From the NCBI RefSeq assembly GCF_020832045.1, contig NZ_JAFIFK010000037.1:1-64000 (forward strand): a DNA stretch of 64,000 nt. Reading direction: 5' to 3'. Positions 17,246-26,646 of the stretch are shown in pieces. The DNA comes from Halomonas sp. GTDB taxonomy: Bacteria > Pseudomonadota > Gammaproteobacteria > Pseudomonadales > Halomonadaceae. Under the pieces are notes generated by a model. It made no database searches. It saw nothing but the letters and a program-made list of their open reading frames with translations, and was not told the DNA's origin. Made by a program: the position numbers and the translations under genes. Position 1 is the stretch's first letter, and each line of letters begins with the position of its first letter.

Positions 17246-18379
17246 TCAGGTGCCGTAGCTGGCGAAGTCGACGTCACTCCAGATTTCACGCTTCATGGCA
17301 TCGGCAATCGCTTCGTGATCGTCACCGATTTCTTCGACGATCTCCGTCCACTTGTCGACCAGCGCCTGGAAACGCTCGATCTTGCCTTCGGCGTCCTCTA
17401 CGCCATAGCGACGCTCGGCTTGCTCGGCGGCATACACCAGATCTTCCTCGATAAAGGTGGGAATGGCATCGAGAAGATCCTGCTCGGGCTCGAGAATTTC
17501 GATACCGCTCTCCTTGGCAATCTCGCGCGCCTCATCGGCCATCTCGTAACCCCAGCGTTGGGTAATGGCGGCGCTCGCCTCGACGGAGGCGTGGATCATC
17601 GCCTCACGCTGTTCCTCCGTCAGGCTATTCCAGGCCTGCTGGCCGATGGCGTGGGAGATGGTGCTGTGGAAGGTGCCCAGCTCGACGTCGGTCACGTAAT
17701 TGAGCACATCGTCGAGACGGAAAGAGATGATATCGGCGATGGAAGCGATGGTGCCCTCGATCACGCCCTGGGAGAGCGACTCATAGGTTTCGCCCACCGA
17801 CATGGTCGCCGGCGTCAGGCCGACCGACTCGGCCCAGCGGGAGTACTGAGGTCCGCCCACCCGCATGCGAAGCCCCCGCAGATCGCTAAGAGAGCGCACC
17901 GGCTTGGTGCTCAGGATGCGATAGAGGTCCGAAGCGTGCGAGCTGGTATAGACGATGCCCAACGCCTTGAGTTCTTCCTGACATTCCGGGCAAGTAACGA
18001 TATATTCCGTGATGGCAGCGCCCATGGCATGGGGCGTGGTGCCCAGGAAAGCCATGTCGCCGACCAGGTTGATTTCAGGAAGGTCGGCCGGGAAATAAGC
18101 CGGCAGGAACAGCCCCGCCTCCACCAGACCGCTGCGGATGGCATTGCGCATGTTGCCGATGTTGGCCACCTCGGTGCCCAGCAGGTTGCCCCTCAACTCA
18201 CCGTTCGTCTTCTCCTCCAGCCGCTCGGCGAACTGGGTGAACATCGGATTGTAGGCGGGATGGGCAGGCGGAACCCCGGGCGCCATGCGCAGCTCACGGG
18301 CCTGAGCATGGCTGGCAAGCGCCAGACTGCCCACGGTGACGGCAATGGCGACGGTCTTGAGCAGCGTGTGATTCGTCAT
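17246..18379 (-). CDS. dctP: TRAP transporter substrate-binding protein DctP (system B)
   Basis: This is a 377-aa binding protein with a signal peptide cut near ...SHAQA. It then runs RELRMAPGVPPAHP, the DctP-type GLRMRVGGPQYSRWAESVG arginine region and GVIEGTIASIADI. It is longer than the other DctPs here, with a charged helical C-terminus. GGAG precedes the ATG at 18379. It is the first gene of a complete dctPQM operon. A palindrome-like site shared with the phenylpropenoid promoters lies 26 bases upstream, suggesting MarR control and an aromatic substrate such as a hydroxycinnamate. Confidence 0.9.
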   Translation of the reverse strand: MTNHTLLKTVAIAVTVGSLALASHAQARELRMAPGVPPAHPAYNPMFTQFAERLEEKTNGELRGNLLGTEVANIGNMRNAIRSGLVEAGLFLPAYFPADLPEINLVGDMAFLGTTPHAMGAAITEYIVTCPECQEELKALGIVYTSSHASDLYRILSTKPVRSLSDLRGLRMRVGGPQYSRWAESVGLTPATMSVGETYESLSQGVIEGTIASIADIISFRLDDVLNYVTDVELGTFHSTISHAIGQQAWNSLTEEQREAMIHASVEASAAITQRWGYEMADEAREIAKESGIEILEPEQDLLDAIPTFIEEDLVYAAEQAERRYGVEDAEGKIERFQALVDKWTEIVEEIGDDHEAIADAMKREIWSDVDFASYGT

Positions 18380-18404
18380 GAGTGTCTCCAGGTGGATTAT
18401 ATTT

Positions 18405-18421
18405 GTTTGTTAGATAAACAA
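18405..18421. promoter_or_regulatory. Candidate MarR box 3
   Basis: GTTTGTTAGATAAACAA is, on the minus strand, TTGTTTATCTAACAAAC. It aligns with TTGTTTAATAAACAAAC at 15280 and contains the inverted repeat TTGTT-N5-AACAA. It lies 26 bases upstream of the dctP start. Confidence 0.6.
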
Positions 18422-18530
18422 TGGTTCTTATCATCTATCTTTGAGCTGATTATAGTCTACTCATCAACCCCTCTCGATACCCGACTTTGGTAGAAATCTC
18501 AGCTAACCGGACCAACAAGGCGTGAGCCGA

Positions 18531-18566
18531 TAAAAAAGGCTCGACGGGACTGCCACCCACCGAGCC
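18531..18566 (-). terminator. Rho-independent terminator of porin 1
   Basis: On the minus strand, GGCTCG pairs with CGAGCC and is followed by T6. The stem sequence covaries with that of the porin 2 terminator at 27683, while the loop GTGGGTGGCAGTCC is identical in both. Confidence 0.88.
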
Positions 18567-18599
18567 GAAAGCAAGCTAGTCGGACACAGAGCGCGTACC

Positions 18600-19598
18600 T
18601 CAGAAGCTGACGCTGAGACCCGCCGCCACGTTGTTGTCGGTGCGGTCGTAGCGGCCTGCTTCGAGGAAGCCGTACACCTTATCGTTGAAGTGATGCCGCA
18701 CGATGCCGACTACGGCGTCGTTGTCGAGGTCCTGGTTTCTGTCGTTCTCGGCGTAACCCAGGGAGACCGACCAGGCGTCGTTCAACTGGGCCGAGACGTT
18801 AACGCCCCAGGCGTCGAAGTCGGAAGCGGCGTTGCTGTTCTCGCGGTCGTCGTTGTGCTCGTAGACCCCACCCAACTGCACCATGCCGAAGTCGTAACCG
18901 ATGCCGAATGAGGTGCGGTGCAGGTTATTGATGCCCGGGCGGCGCACCTGGGTATGGCCGATGCCGAAGTTCAGCGGGCCTTGGTTATATATCAGGCGCC
19001 CGGTATAGACATCGAGGTCCTGGTCATTCTGCGCATTGGTGGTGAGTACAGCCCCAATGAACTGGAAGCCGCCGAAGTTCGGCGTGCCATAGGAGAGCAC
19101 GTCGCTGCCCTGTTCGGCCTGGCCGAAGATGGCGTTCTGCCCGGTCTGGGCATGGAAGCGGTTGTACTCGAACACATCGATGTTGTTGTAGATCTGTCCC
19201 CAGAAGCCGGATGGCACACGCGGCTGGAAGCCGAAGCTACCGAAGTCTGTCAGCAGCAGCACGCGCGCCGTGCGGATATAAACCTCGCCATTGTCCTGGC
19301 GGTGGGCGCCTGGCGTCCAGGTCTGATCGTCCACGGTGTTGATCGCATTGGCGAAGTCGGCCACCAGGTCGTAACGGATGCGCAAGCTTGGGTTGACGGT
19401 GTATACCCCACCCACACCCGCCTCGGCCCGGAAGGCCCAAAGGTCGAGGTCCCGATCGCGGACATCGAGTACCCCACCGGTAACGATACCGGAGAAATTG
19501 GGGCCGTTGTGTTGGGTATCGGCCAAGGCCTGTGAGGAAACGGCCGCAGCCAGGGCGAAGGCGAGGGGCGTGAGGGTCAGTCGTTGGAGCGTTGTCAT
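18600..19598 (-). CDS. Outer-membrane porin (paralogue 1)
   Basis: This is a 332-aa outer-membrane beta-barrel porin. The ATG at 19598 begins a signal peptide (MTTLQRLTLTPLAFALAAAVSSQALA), and the chain ends in the barrel-typical aromatic residue (GLSVSF). A GGGAA ribosome site precedes it in the same context as in porin 2. The protein is highly similar along its length to porin 2 at 26647-27645 (for example AFRAEAG.GGVYTVNPSLRI and NDRE). Upstream are a GTTCG-N5-CGAAC palindrome and an AT-rich promoter region. It probably admits small aromatic anions; this is inferred from regulation, not from a known pore family. Confidence 0.88.
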   Translation of the reverse strand: MTTLQRLTLTPLAFALAAAVSSQALADTQHNGPNFSGIVTGGVLDVRDRDLDLWAFRAEAGVGGVYTVNPSLRIRYDLVADFANAINTVDDQTWTPGAHRQDNGEVYIRTARVLLLTDFGSFGFQPRVPSGFWGQIYNNIDVFEYNRFHAQTGQNAIFGQAEQGSDVLSYGTPNFGGFQFIGAVLTTNAQNDQDLDVYTGRLIYNQGPLNFGIGHTQVRRPGINNLHRTSFGIGYDFGMVQLGGVYEHNDDRENSNAASDFDAWGVNVSAQLNDAWSVSLGYAENDRNQDLDNDAVVGIVRHHFNDKVYGFLEAGRYDRTDNNVAAGLSVSF

Positions 19599-19974
19599 TA
19601 TGTGTTCCCATTGTGTGTCTTGTTGGCGAGCAGCGTGCTCAAACGCTGCACGACAAGACTTTCTCACACACCTATTGTTGTCAATTACAATATTTGTTGA
19701 CGCATAGTGTTCGAAGTACGAACAAAACCGGGTCCTCAAAAACATTTCTGAAACATAAAGTTGCATTCAAGTCGGGCATGAGCCTCAGGAATGGATCCCT
19801 TCTAAAGTCGAACGCCCCCCTGGCTCCTACCGGCTACAACACGCCACCAGGCGCAGCCGCCACTGAGCGACATGGCAGCGTGGCGGTCCAGCGAATGGCA
19901 TTCACAAGGAGGAGGTACGCCCCGGCCGTTCGGCCAGGGCATGGGTGTTGGCAAGATGCCGTTCCTGACGCAGC
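19599..19974. other. Intergenic region upstream of porin 1
   Basis: This 376-base region holds the AT-rich promoter of porin 1 and PcaR-type box 2 at 19709-19723. Between about 19740 and 19974 I see no gene and no clear terminator for the ligase gene that ends at 19975. Confidence 0.5.
19709..19723. promoter_or_regulatory. GTTCG-N5-CGAAC palindrome (candidate PcaR box 2)
   Basis: GTTCGAAGTACGAAC lies 111 bases upstream of the porin 1 start. It has the same half-sites as the six other boxes. Confidence 0.6.
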
Positions 19975-21813
19975 TCAGCCGAGCTGCAGGACGCTCGCTG
20001 CCGGTGTCTCGCGATAAAGCGCTTCGACGATAGCGGCCCGGTTATCGAGCACCGCACGCTGGTTGATCGAACCCTTGTCGGTGACCTCGTGGGCATCCAG
20101 CCGCGGCGGTTCGTCGAGCAGCACCAATCGCCGCACTCGGGTGGAGCTACCGGTGCTGTGTTCGTCCAGATCACGCAGCATCTGCCGGAAGCGCTTGCGC
20201 ACCGGCTCGCTGTCCAGCACCGTAGCGGCATCGGCCTGGCTACCCACTCCCGCCAGTTCGCGGCACTTTTCTAGATCGGGGAAGACCATGACCGAGATAT
20301 AGGGCTTGTCGATGCCGGCGATCACCACATCCTTCACATGGGGGGCACCTGCCTCGATGATGCGCGCCCGCAGCGGCCCGACGCTCACCCATGTTCCGGT
20401 ATCGAGCTTAAAGTCCTCGGAGATTCGCCCGTCGAAGCGCATACCACGCTGCGGGTCGTTCGGGTCGATGAACTTGACCGCATCGCCCAGGCAGTAGAAG
20501 CCCTCCTCGTCGAAGCTCTTGGCGGTGAGCTCCGGCTGACGCCAGTAGCCCGGCATGACGCTGGGACCCTTCACCCGGCACTCCAGCTTGCCGGCATTGG
20601 GTACCAGTTTGATCGTCACCCCACGGGCCGGCAGGCCCACCACCCCCGACTTGGACTCCTCCAGCGAAGCGAACATCGCCGAGGGTGCGGTCTCGGTGGC
20701 GCCCAGGCCGGTCAGCATGCCCACCTTGCAGCCCAGGGTCTGAACGGCCAGGCGGTCGAGCTCATCCCAGATGTGCTGGGAGAGCCCGGCAGCAGCGAAG
20801 AACATCAGGTTGAGCCGGGAGAAGAAAGTCTCGCTCAGGGCTTCCTCGCGCTTCAGATAATCCACCAGGATCTCGAAGCCCTTGGGCACGTTGAAGTACA
20901 CCGTTGGCGCAATCTCGCGCAGGTTGGCGATGGTCTTCTCGAACTCGCCCGGCACCGGACGGCCGTCATCGATATAGAGGCTGCCGCCGTTGTAGAGCAC
21001 GATGCCGACATTGTGATTGCCGCCGAAGGTGTGGTTCCAGGGCAGCCAGTCCACCAGGACCGGGGGCTCGTCGCGCATGAAGGGCATCAGCGAGGCCAGC
21101 ATTTCCTGATTGGCGCAGAGCATGCGATGGGTATTGATCACCCCCTTGGGCATGCCGGTGGAGCCCGAGGTGAACAGGAACTTGACGATGGTATCCGGAG
21201 TGACGGACGTACGGGCTCGATCCACCGCCTCGGTCGGCGGCGTATCCAGCAGCGCATCGAAGCCGCCTACGCCCGGAAAGCCTGCCGGATCTACGGCAAG
21301 ACAGCCGCAGTCGGCCGGCTGTACCGCCGCCAGTGCCGGTGCGAAATCCTTGGCGCTGTCGACCAGCAGCAGCCCCGGCGTCAGCAGCTCGACGATATGG
21401 CGCAGCTTGGCAAAGTCGCGGCTGACCAGCGAATAGGCCGGTGAGATAGGAGCGAAAGGAACGCCAACGTACATGGCCGCCAATGCCAACAGCAGATGCT
21501 CGATGGAGTTGCCGCTGAGGATGACCAAGGGTCGCTCGACGCTCAGGTCGTGATTCAACAGCCCCTGGGCCAGACAGCGCACGCGGCTCAGGGTCTCGGC
21601 ATAGCTCAGGCGCTGCCACTCGCCGCCGGCATCACGCCGCGCCACGAAGGTTCTGTCCGGTGCCTCGTGGGCCCAGCGCTCCAGACACGCGAGCAACGTA
21701 TCAGGGTAGTCGCCAAGGGGCTCCTCGACGCTGAGCAGTTGAGTTCCGTCATCGCGCGAGACCAACCTGGCGGTGGCGGTGCCCAGATGAACATCGCGAA
21801 AGGGGTGAAGCAT
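19975..21813 (-). CDS. fcs: Feruloyl-CoA synthase-like AMP-dependent acyl-CoA ligase
   Basis: This enzyme activates a (hydroxy)cinnamic acid with ATP and CoA through an acyl-adenylate. It has 612 aa, the length typical of the feruloyl-CoA synthase branch. Motifs are the phosphate-binding LFTSGSTGMPKGV (about residue 214), the WLPWNHTFGGNHN segment, MLTGLGATETAPSA (A5), and FYCLGDAVKFIDPNDPQRGM then DGRISEDFKLDTGTWVSVGPLR (A7/A8), which is characteristic of this subfamily. It is divergent from the MarR gene with a candidate operator between them. Together with the hydratase, SDR, thiolase and CoA-transferase it completes a beta-oxidative side-chain pathway. The exact aromatic substrate is not determinable from sequence. 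Confidence 0.87.
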   Translation of the reverse strand: MLHPFRDVHLGTATARLVSRDDGTQLLSVEEPLGDYPDTLLACLERWAHEAPDRTFVARRDAGGEWQRLSYAETLSRVRCLAQGLLNHDLSVERPLVILSGNSIEHLLLALAAMYVGVPFAPISPAYSLVSRDFAKLRHIVELLTPGLLLVDSAKDFAPALAAVQPADCGCLAVDPAGFPGVGGFDALLDTPPTEAVDRARTSVTPDTIVKFLFTSGSTGMPKGVINTHRMLCANQEMLASLMPFMRDEPPVLVDWLPWNHTFGGNHNVGIVLYNGGSLYIDDGRPVPGEFEKTIANLREIAPTVYFNVPKGFEILVDYLKREEALSETFFSRLNLMFFAAAGLSQHIWDELDRLAVQTLGCKVGMLTGLGATETAPSAMFASLEESKSGVVGLPARGVTIKLVPNAGKLECRVKGPSVMPGYWRQPELTAKSFDEEGFYCLGDAVKFIDPNDPQRGMRFDGRISEDFKLDTGTWVSVGPLRARIIEAGAPHVKDVVIAGIDKPYISVMVFPDLEKCRELAGVGSQADAATVLDSEPVRKRFRQMLRDLDEHSTGSSTRVRRLVLLDEPPRLDAHEVTDKGSINQRAVLDNRAAIVEALYRETPAASVLQLG

Positions 21814-22142
21814 GGGCGCTCCTGCTGGTTGTGATCGTTGTCAGGATCGAATAGGGGCATTCGCTACCCTCGGCATGGGAGCCTTGGTAACATGGGTCCA
21901 GTATTTTTTTAAATTGTTGGATAGTCAAACATTTAACCAGCATAACATTATGCCCTGAGAAGCCAGGAAGAGGCCGATAAAAATACGGAATATCAAAAGG
22001 ATGCGAGAGAGTTCGCGAGCGCGAAGCCACCCTTGGCTGCGACTAAAGTTGATGCCCAACGAGGCCTCGCCGTCCGGTATCCGATAGGCTTTTCACTGAT
22101 TGCGCCTCTCGTGGCTCACCCAAGGTCAGGATCGACACCCAT
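21814..22142. other. Divergent promoter region between ligase and MarR genes
   Basis: This 329-base AT-rich gap holds the candidate operator at 21914-21930. No gene was seen. Confidence 0.5.
21914..21930. promoter_or_regulatory. Candidate MarR box 4
   Basis: TTGTTGGATAGTCAAAC fits the pattern TTGTT-N7-CAAAC of the other boxes. It lies in an imperfect inverted repeat (TTAAAT at 21909, ATTTAA at 21931) between the divergent ligase and MarR genes. Confidence 0.5.
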
Positions 22143-22601
22143 ATGAGCAACGACGACCAGAACGGAATCGACTACTCCATGTTGCAGTCCCGTCTTGGCT
22201 ACAAGCTACGCCGGGCGCAGCTCGTCTATTTCGATGTCTTCTTCGAAGCCTGCGCCCAGGAAGGCATTACGCCGGGGCTGTTCAGCATCCTCGCCATCAT
22301 CTATCACAATCCGGGGCTGACCCAGTCGGCGGTTTCCACGGCACTGAACGTGGATCGTTCCGCCATGGTGGCGGCGATCGACAAGCTGGAAAGCATGGAG
22401 GTGGTGGAGCGGCGCAAGTCGAAGAACGACCGCCGCTCCTATGCGCTCTACCTGACCGACAAGGGCAAGGCGTTCACCGAGCGACTCAACGAGAAGGTTT
22501 CGGCGGGCGAGGATCGCTTCGACAAGTTCATGAAAGAGGGGGAGCGCGAATGGCTCCTCGATCTGCTCGACCGCATCATCGAGAACCGCAGAGGGGGCTG
22601 A
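22143..22601 (+). CDS. MarR-family regulator of phenylpropenoid catabolism
   Basis: This is a 152-aa winged-helix repressor. The recognition region is LTQSAVSTALNVDRSAMVAAIDKLESMEVVERR (about residues 59-91), followed by the wing SKNDRRSYALYLTDKGK. It is divergent from the feruloyl-CoA-synthase-like gene, the same arrangement as FerR/CouR/PhdR-type MarR regulators, which respond to the aromatic acyl-CoA. Control of the four TTGTT-N7-(A)CAAAC-type sites in this window is inferred from shared sequence and genomic linkage. Confidence 0.85.
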   Translation: MSNDDQNGIDYSMLQSRLGYKLRRAQLVYFDVFFEACAQEGITPGLFSILAIIYHNPGLTQSAVSTALNVDRSAMVAAIDKLESMEVVERRKSKNDRRSYALYLTDKGKAFTERLNEKVSAGEDRFDKFMKEGEREWLLDLLDRIIENRRGG

Positions 22602-22611
22602 AGCAGCCCCC
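22593..22611. terminator. Hairpin between convergent MarR and dctP genes
   Basis: GGGGGCT-GAAGC-AGCCCCC overlaps the marR stop codon. There is no T-run. It is probably a shared 3' structure. Confidence 0.5.
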
Positions 22612-22621
22612 CGACCAAGTT

Positions 22622-23647
22622 TCAGCGCGGCTCTACGGGACACTCGTCACGCAGCTCCAGCGCCCGCTGGTAGACCTCACGCGCATTGTCGATGCCGCGC
22701 TCTTCCAGGCGAACCAGGTAGGCTTCGGTGCCCTCGTTGAGCGGACCCGACCAGTCCGGATCGTTCAGCGGGTCTTCCACCGTGTGGATGGTGCCGCCCT
22801 GGGCCTGGGCCTCCTCGCGCCCTTCGCCATCCAGCCGCGCATACACCTCACCGGCCCGCTGGGTCCAGGCCATGCCGCTGACCTCGTCGATGGCGGCCTG
22901 CTGCTCCGGCGAGAGGCGCTCGAAGCTTCCCTGGTTCATCACCGCCACCGCCACGCCGGTGTAGTACGGCACCTCGAGGTGATGATCGGCCAGCTCGTTG
23001 ATGCCGAAGGTCTTCATCGCCTGCCAAGGGAAGCTCAGGCCATCCATCACGCCGCGCTGCAGCGAGGTGTAGATATCGGGCGCCGGCATGCCCACGGGGT
23101 TGGCTCCCAAGCGCTCGAGGATCTCGCCGGCCACGTCGCTGGGGCGGCGGATGCGCAGCCCGCGCAGGTCGTCGGGCGTCTCGATGGCGTGTCCCCGGGT
23201 ATGTAGATAAGCCGGGCCAGTGGTGAACATGTAGAGCACCTTGACGTCGTCGTACTCGTCGGCGATGTGGCCCTCGTCGTACAGCGTCTGCAGGATGCAG
23301 CCACCCTGGGGAGCGCTGCCGGAAACGCCCGGCAGCTGGACGATCTCCGACAGCGGGAAGCGGCCGGCGGTGTAGCCCTGCATGGTGATGGCGATATCGG
23401 AAATACCGTTCACCGTACCCTGATAGGCCTGCTCGGAGCGGCTCAGGGTCTGGGAGGGGTAGTTTTCGATGGTCAGCTCACCGTTGGTGGCCTCCTCGAC
23501 GTGCTTGGCCCAGGACTCGAAGATCTCCTTGTTGACGTCGGAATTGGCCGGCCAGAAGTGCGACATGCGCAGGGTGTCGGCGTGGGCGGAAAAGGCGAGC
23601 CCCGCCGCACAAGCGGCGAGCAGGCTCTTGGAGATGGCGTGTTTCAT
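22622..23647 (-). CDS. TRAP transporter substrate-binding protein DctP (orphan paralogue 3, next to benzoylformate decarboxylase)
   Basis: This is a 341-aa periplasmic TRAP binding protein with a signal peptide ending ...GLAFSAHA and GAGAGG upstream of the ATG. It is very similar to the truncated DctP at 1-1025 (PSQTL.R..QAYQG.VNGISDIAIT, GGCILQTLYDEGHIADEYDD). It carries the same internal cysteine and a C-terminal one (RDECPVEPR). It is 43 bases downstream of mdlC in the same direction and ends at a convergent gene, so it has no local dctQM. It may capture benzoylformate or mandelate for the enzyme encoded upstream; this is inference from linkage. Confidence 0.9.
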   Translation of the reverse strand: MKHAISKSLLAACAAGLAFSAHADTLRMSHFWPANSDVNKEIFESWAKHVEEATNGELTIENYPSQTLSRSEQAYQGTVNGISDIAITMQGYTAGRFPLSEIVQLPGVSGSAPQGGCILQTLYDEGHIADEYDDVKVLYMFTTGPAYLHTRGHAIETPDDLRGLRIRRPSDVAGEILERLGANPVGMPAPDIYTSLQRGVMDGLSFPWQAMKTFGINELADHHLEVPYYTGVAVAVMNQGSFERLSPEQQAAIDEVSGMAWTQRAGEVYARLDGEGREEAQAQGGTIHTVEDPLNDPDWSGPLNEGTEAYLVRLEERGIDNAREVYQRALELRDECPVEPR

Positions 23648-23690
23648 GGCGTGTCCTCTCTTATCGTTGTAGTGGTGGTCTGACGATGTC

Positions 23691-25316
<1,626 letters not shown>

Positions 25317-25340
25317 CTACGACCAACATCAAGCAAATCG

Positions 25341-25374
25341 ATAGTTTTTCTATGACAAATAGAGATTCTCTATT
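25341..25374. promoter_or_regulatory. Palindromes in the mdlC-lysR divergent promoter
   Basis: ATAG-N5-CTAT (25341-25353) and the perfect palindrome AATAGAGA-T-TCTCTATT (25358-25374) lie side by side in the 169-base divergent region. They are candidate operators for the LysR regulator at 25441. Confidence 0.6.
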
Positions 25375-25440
25375 CCACTCGAGAGGGTTAAGGTAGGACG
25401 ATAATCCTCGATAACAAAACGTCAATAAACGAGAGCGCTC

Positions 25441-26364
25441 ATGTCGTTACCAGACCTGAACCTGATCCGGGCATTCGTCATCCTTTTCGAGACGGGTAGC
25501 GTCACCCACACGGCGGAGCGGCTGCACGTCACGCAGCCTTCCGTGAGCTATGCACTGTCACGCCTGCGCGAACTCTTCGATGACCGTCTGTTCATTCGCA
25601 CGCATCAGGCCATGGAACCGACCATGACGGCCCGGCAGCTCTATCCCACGCTCAAGGAGTCGCTGCAGCAGCTGGAAAATACCATCGAGAGCCGTCAGCA
25701 TTTCACGCCCGAGCAGTGTCGCCTGAGATTCCGGCTGGCGTTGACCGACCTGGGCGAGGCCTCCTTTCTGCCTATCATCCTGCAGCATCTTCACGCCCAG
25801 GCCCCAGAGGTGGAGCTTGAAGTCATCCCCTTGCGGATCGACCGTGCCGACGAATGGCTCATCAATGGCAAGGTAAATGCCGTCATCTGCAGCCGGCCAA
25901 TCAAATCGTCGAGTATCGAGCGCCATGTCATCGCTCAGGATCGCTATGTCTGCCTGGGGCGGCCTTCCGCCTTCCATGCCGGGCCACTCGACCTGGAAAC
26001 CTTCACTTCGTCTCGCCATGTGGTGGTAGCCAGCACCTCGGGGCACAGCCTGGCGGAAGAGAAGATGCAGGAGCTGGGAATCGAAAGAAAGGTCAGCCTG
26101 GAAGTTCCTCACTTCCTCATATTGCCCAAGATACTTCGTCAGAGCGATTTGCTCGGCATCGTTCCGGTCCATATCGCCCGGCAGTTCGCCGCCGACGGGG
26201 AGCTATGCATTCATCCATTGCCTTTCCACGTGCCCGATTTCGACATATCCCTTTATTGGCGGTCTCAAGCATTCCATTCGCCGGCGCAGCGCTGGTTCTG
26301 CAATACGATTGCGCAAGCCATCGCATCTCTCGATCTCACCCTCGCCGAAGAGACCGGGCCATGA
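25441..26364 (+). CDS. LysR-family regulator divergent from mdlC
   Basis: This is a 307-aa LysR regulator. The N-terminal helix-turn-helix covers residues about 1-60 (DLNLIRAFVILFETGSVTHTAERLHVTQPSVSYALSRLRELF) and is followed by an inducer-binding domain. The NodD/NahR-like features DDRLFIR and SVSYALSRLR suggest the subgroup that senses aromatic compounds. Its divergent position from mdlC suggests it activates the decarboxylase and its linked dctP. The stop codon lies in a long stem-loop (arms at 26364-26371 and 26403-26410). Confidence 0.87.
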   Translation: MSLPDLNLIRAFVILFETGSVTHTAERLHVTQPSVSYALSRLRELFDDRLFIRTHQAMEPTMTARQLYPTLKESLQQLENTIESRQHFTPEQCRLRFRLALTDLGEASFLPIILQHLHAQAPEVELEVIPLRIDRADEWLINGKVNAVICSRPIKSSSIERHVIAQDRYVCLGRPSAFHAGPLDLETFTSSRHVVVASTSGHSLAEEKMQELGIERKVSLEVPHFLILPKILRQSDLLGIVPVHIARQFAADGELCIHPLPFHVPDFDISLYWRSQAFHSPAQRWFCNTIAQAIASLDLTLAEETGP

Positions 26365-26410
26365 TAAGCCGGAAAATCCGACAATCGTCATTCGGATAAA
26401 AGCGGCTTAT
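26364..26410. terminator. Long stem-loop at the lysR stop codon
   Basis: The outer stem is ATAAGCCG/CGGCTTAT and the inner stem is ATCCGA/TCGGAT, separated by small internal loops. It is a possible terminator, but no uniform T-run follows directly. Confidence 0.45.
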
Positions 26411-26507
26411 ATGCTCTATACGAACTTTCGATATAGGCAGCTTTTCCGGATTAACCTCTTTTAACAAAAGCGTTTTTTCCTCGACCTCCTCTCTGTTATT
26501 CCCGCGT

Positions 26508-26522
26508 TACAACTTTGGCATG
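26508..26522 (+). promoter_or_regulatory. Upstream element shared by the porin 2 and liv promoters
   Basis: TACAACTTTGGCATG is found identically, in the same orientation relative to the gene, upstream of the Liv binding-protein gene (32473-32487). In both promoters it stands 52-53 bases before the PcaR-type box. Its function is unknown; it could be an activator site. Confidence 0.5.
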
Positions 26523-26575
26523 GTTGCCTGTCGTCTCTGCTGTCCACTAGCGTAAATTTCGTAATGCGCATTTAT

Positions 26576-26590
26576 GTTCGCATTGCGAAC
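26576..26590. promoter_or_regulatory. GTTCG-N5-CGAAC palindrome (candidate PcaR box 3)
   Basis: GTTCGCATTGCGAAC is a perfect palindrome 57 bases upstream of the porin 2 start. It is preceded by ATTTAT, as is box 4 on its own strand. Confidence 0.65.
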
Positions 26591-26646
26591 CCAAGGTGGT
26601 TCACACGCCCTTACAACAACGACTCGCACACCAGTGGGAACACTTA

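Noticed and set aside
26516..26530. Possible sigma-54 promoter (TGGCATGGTTGCC)
   Set aside because: The GG and GC elements are 9 bases apart rather than 12, and the copy upstream of liv lacks the second element.
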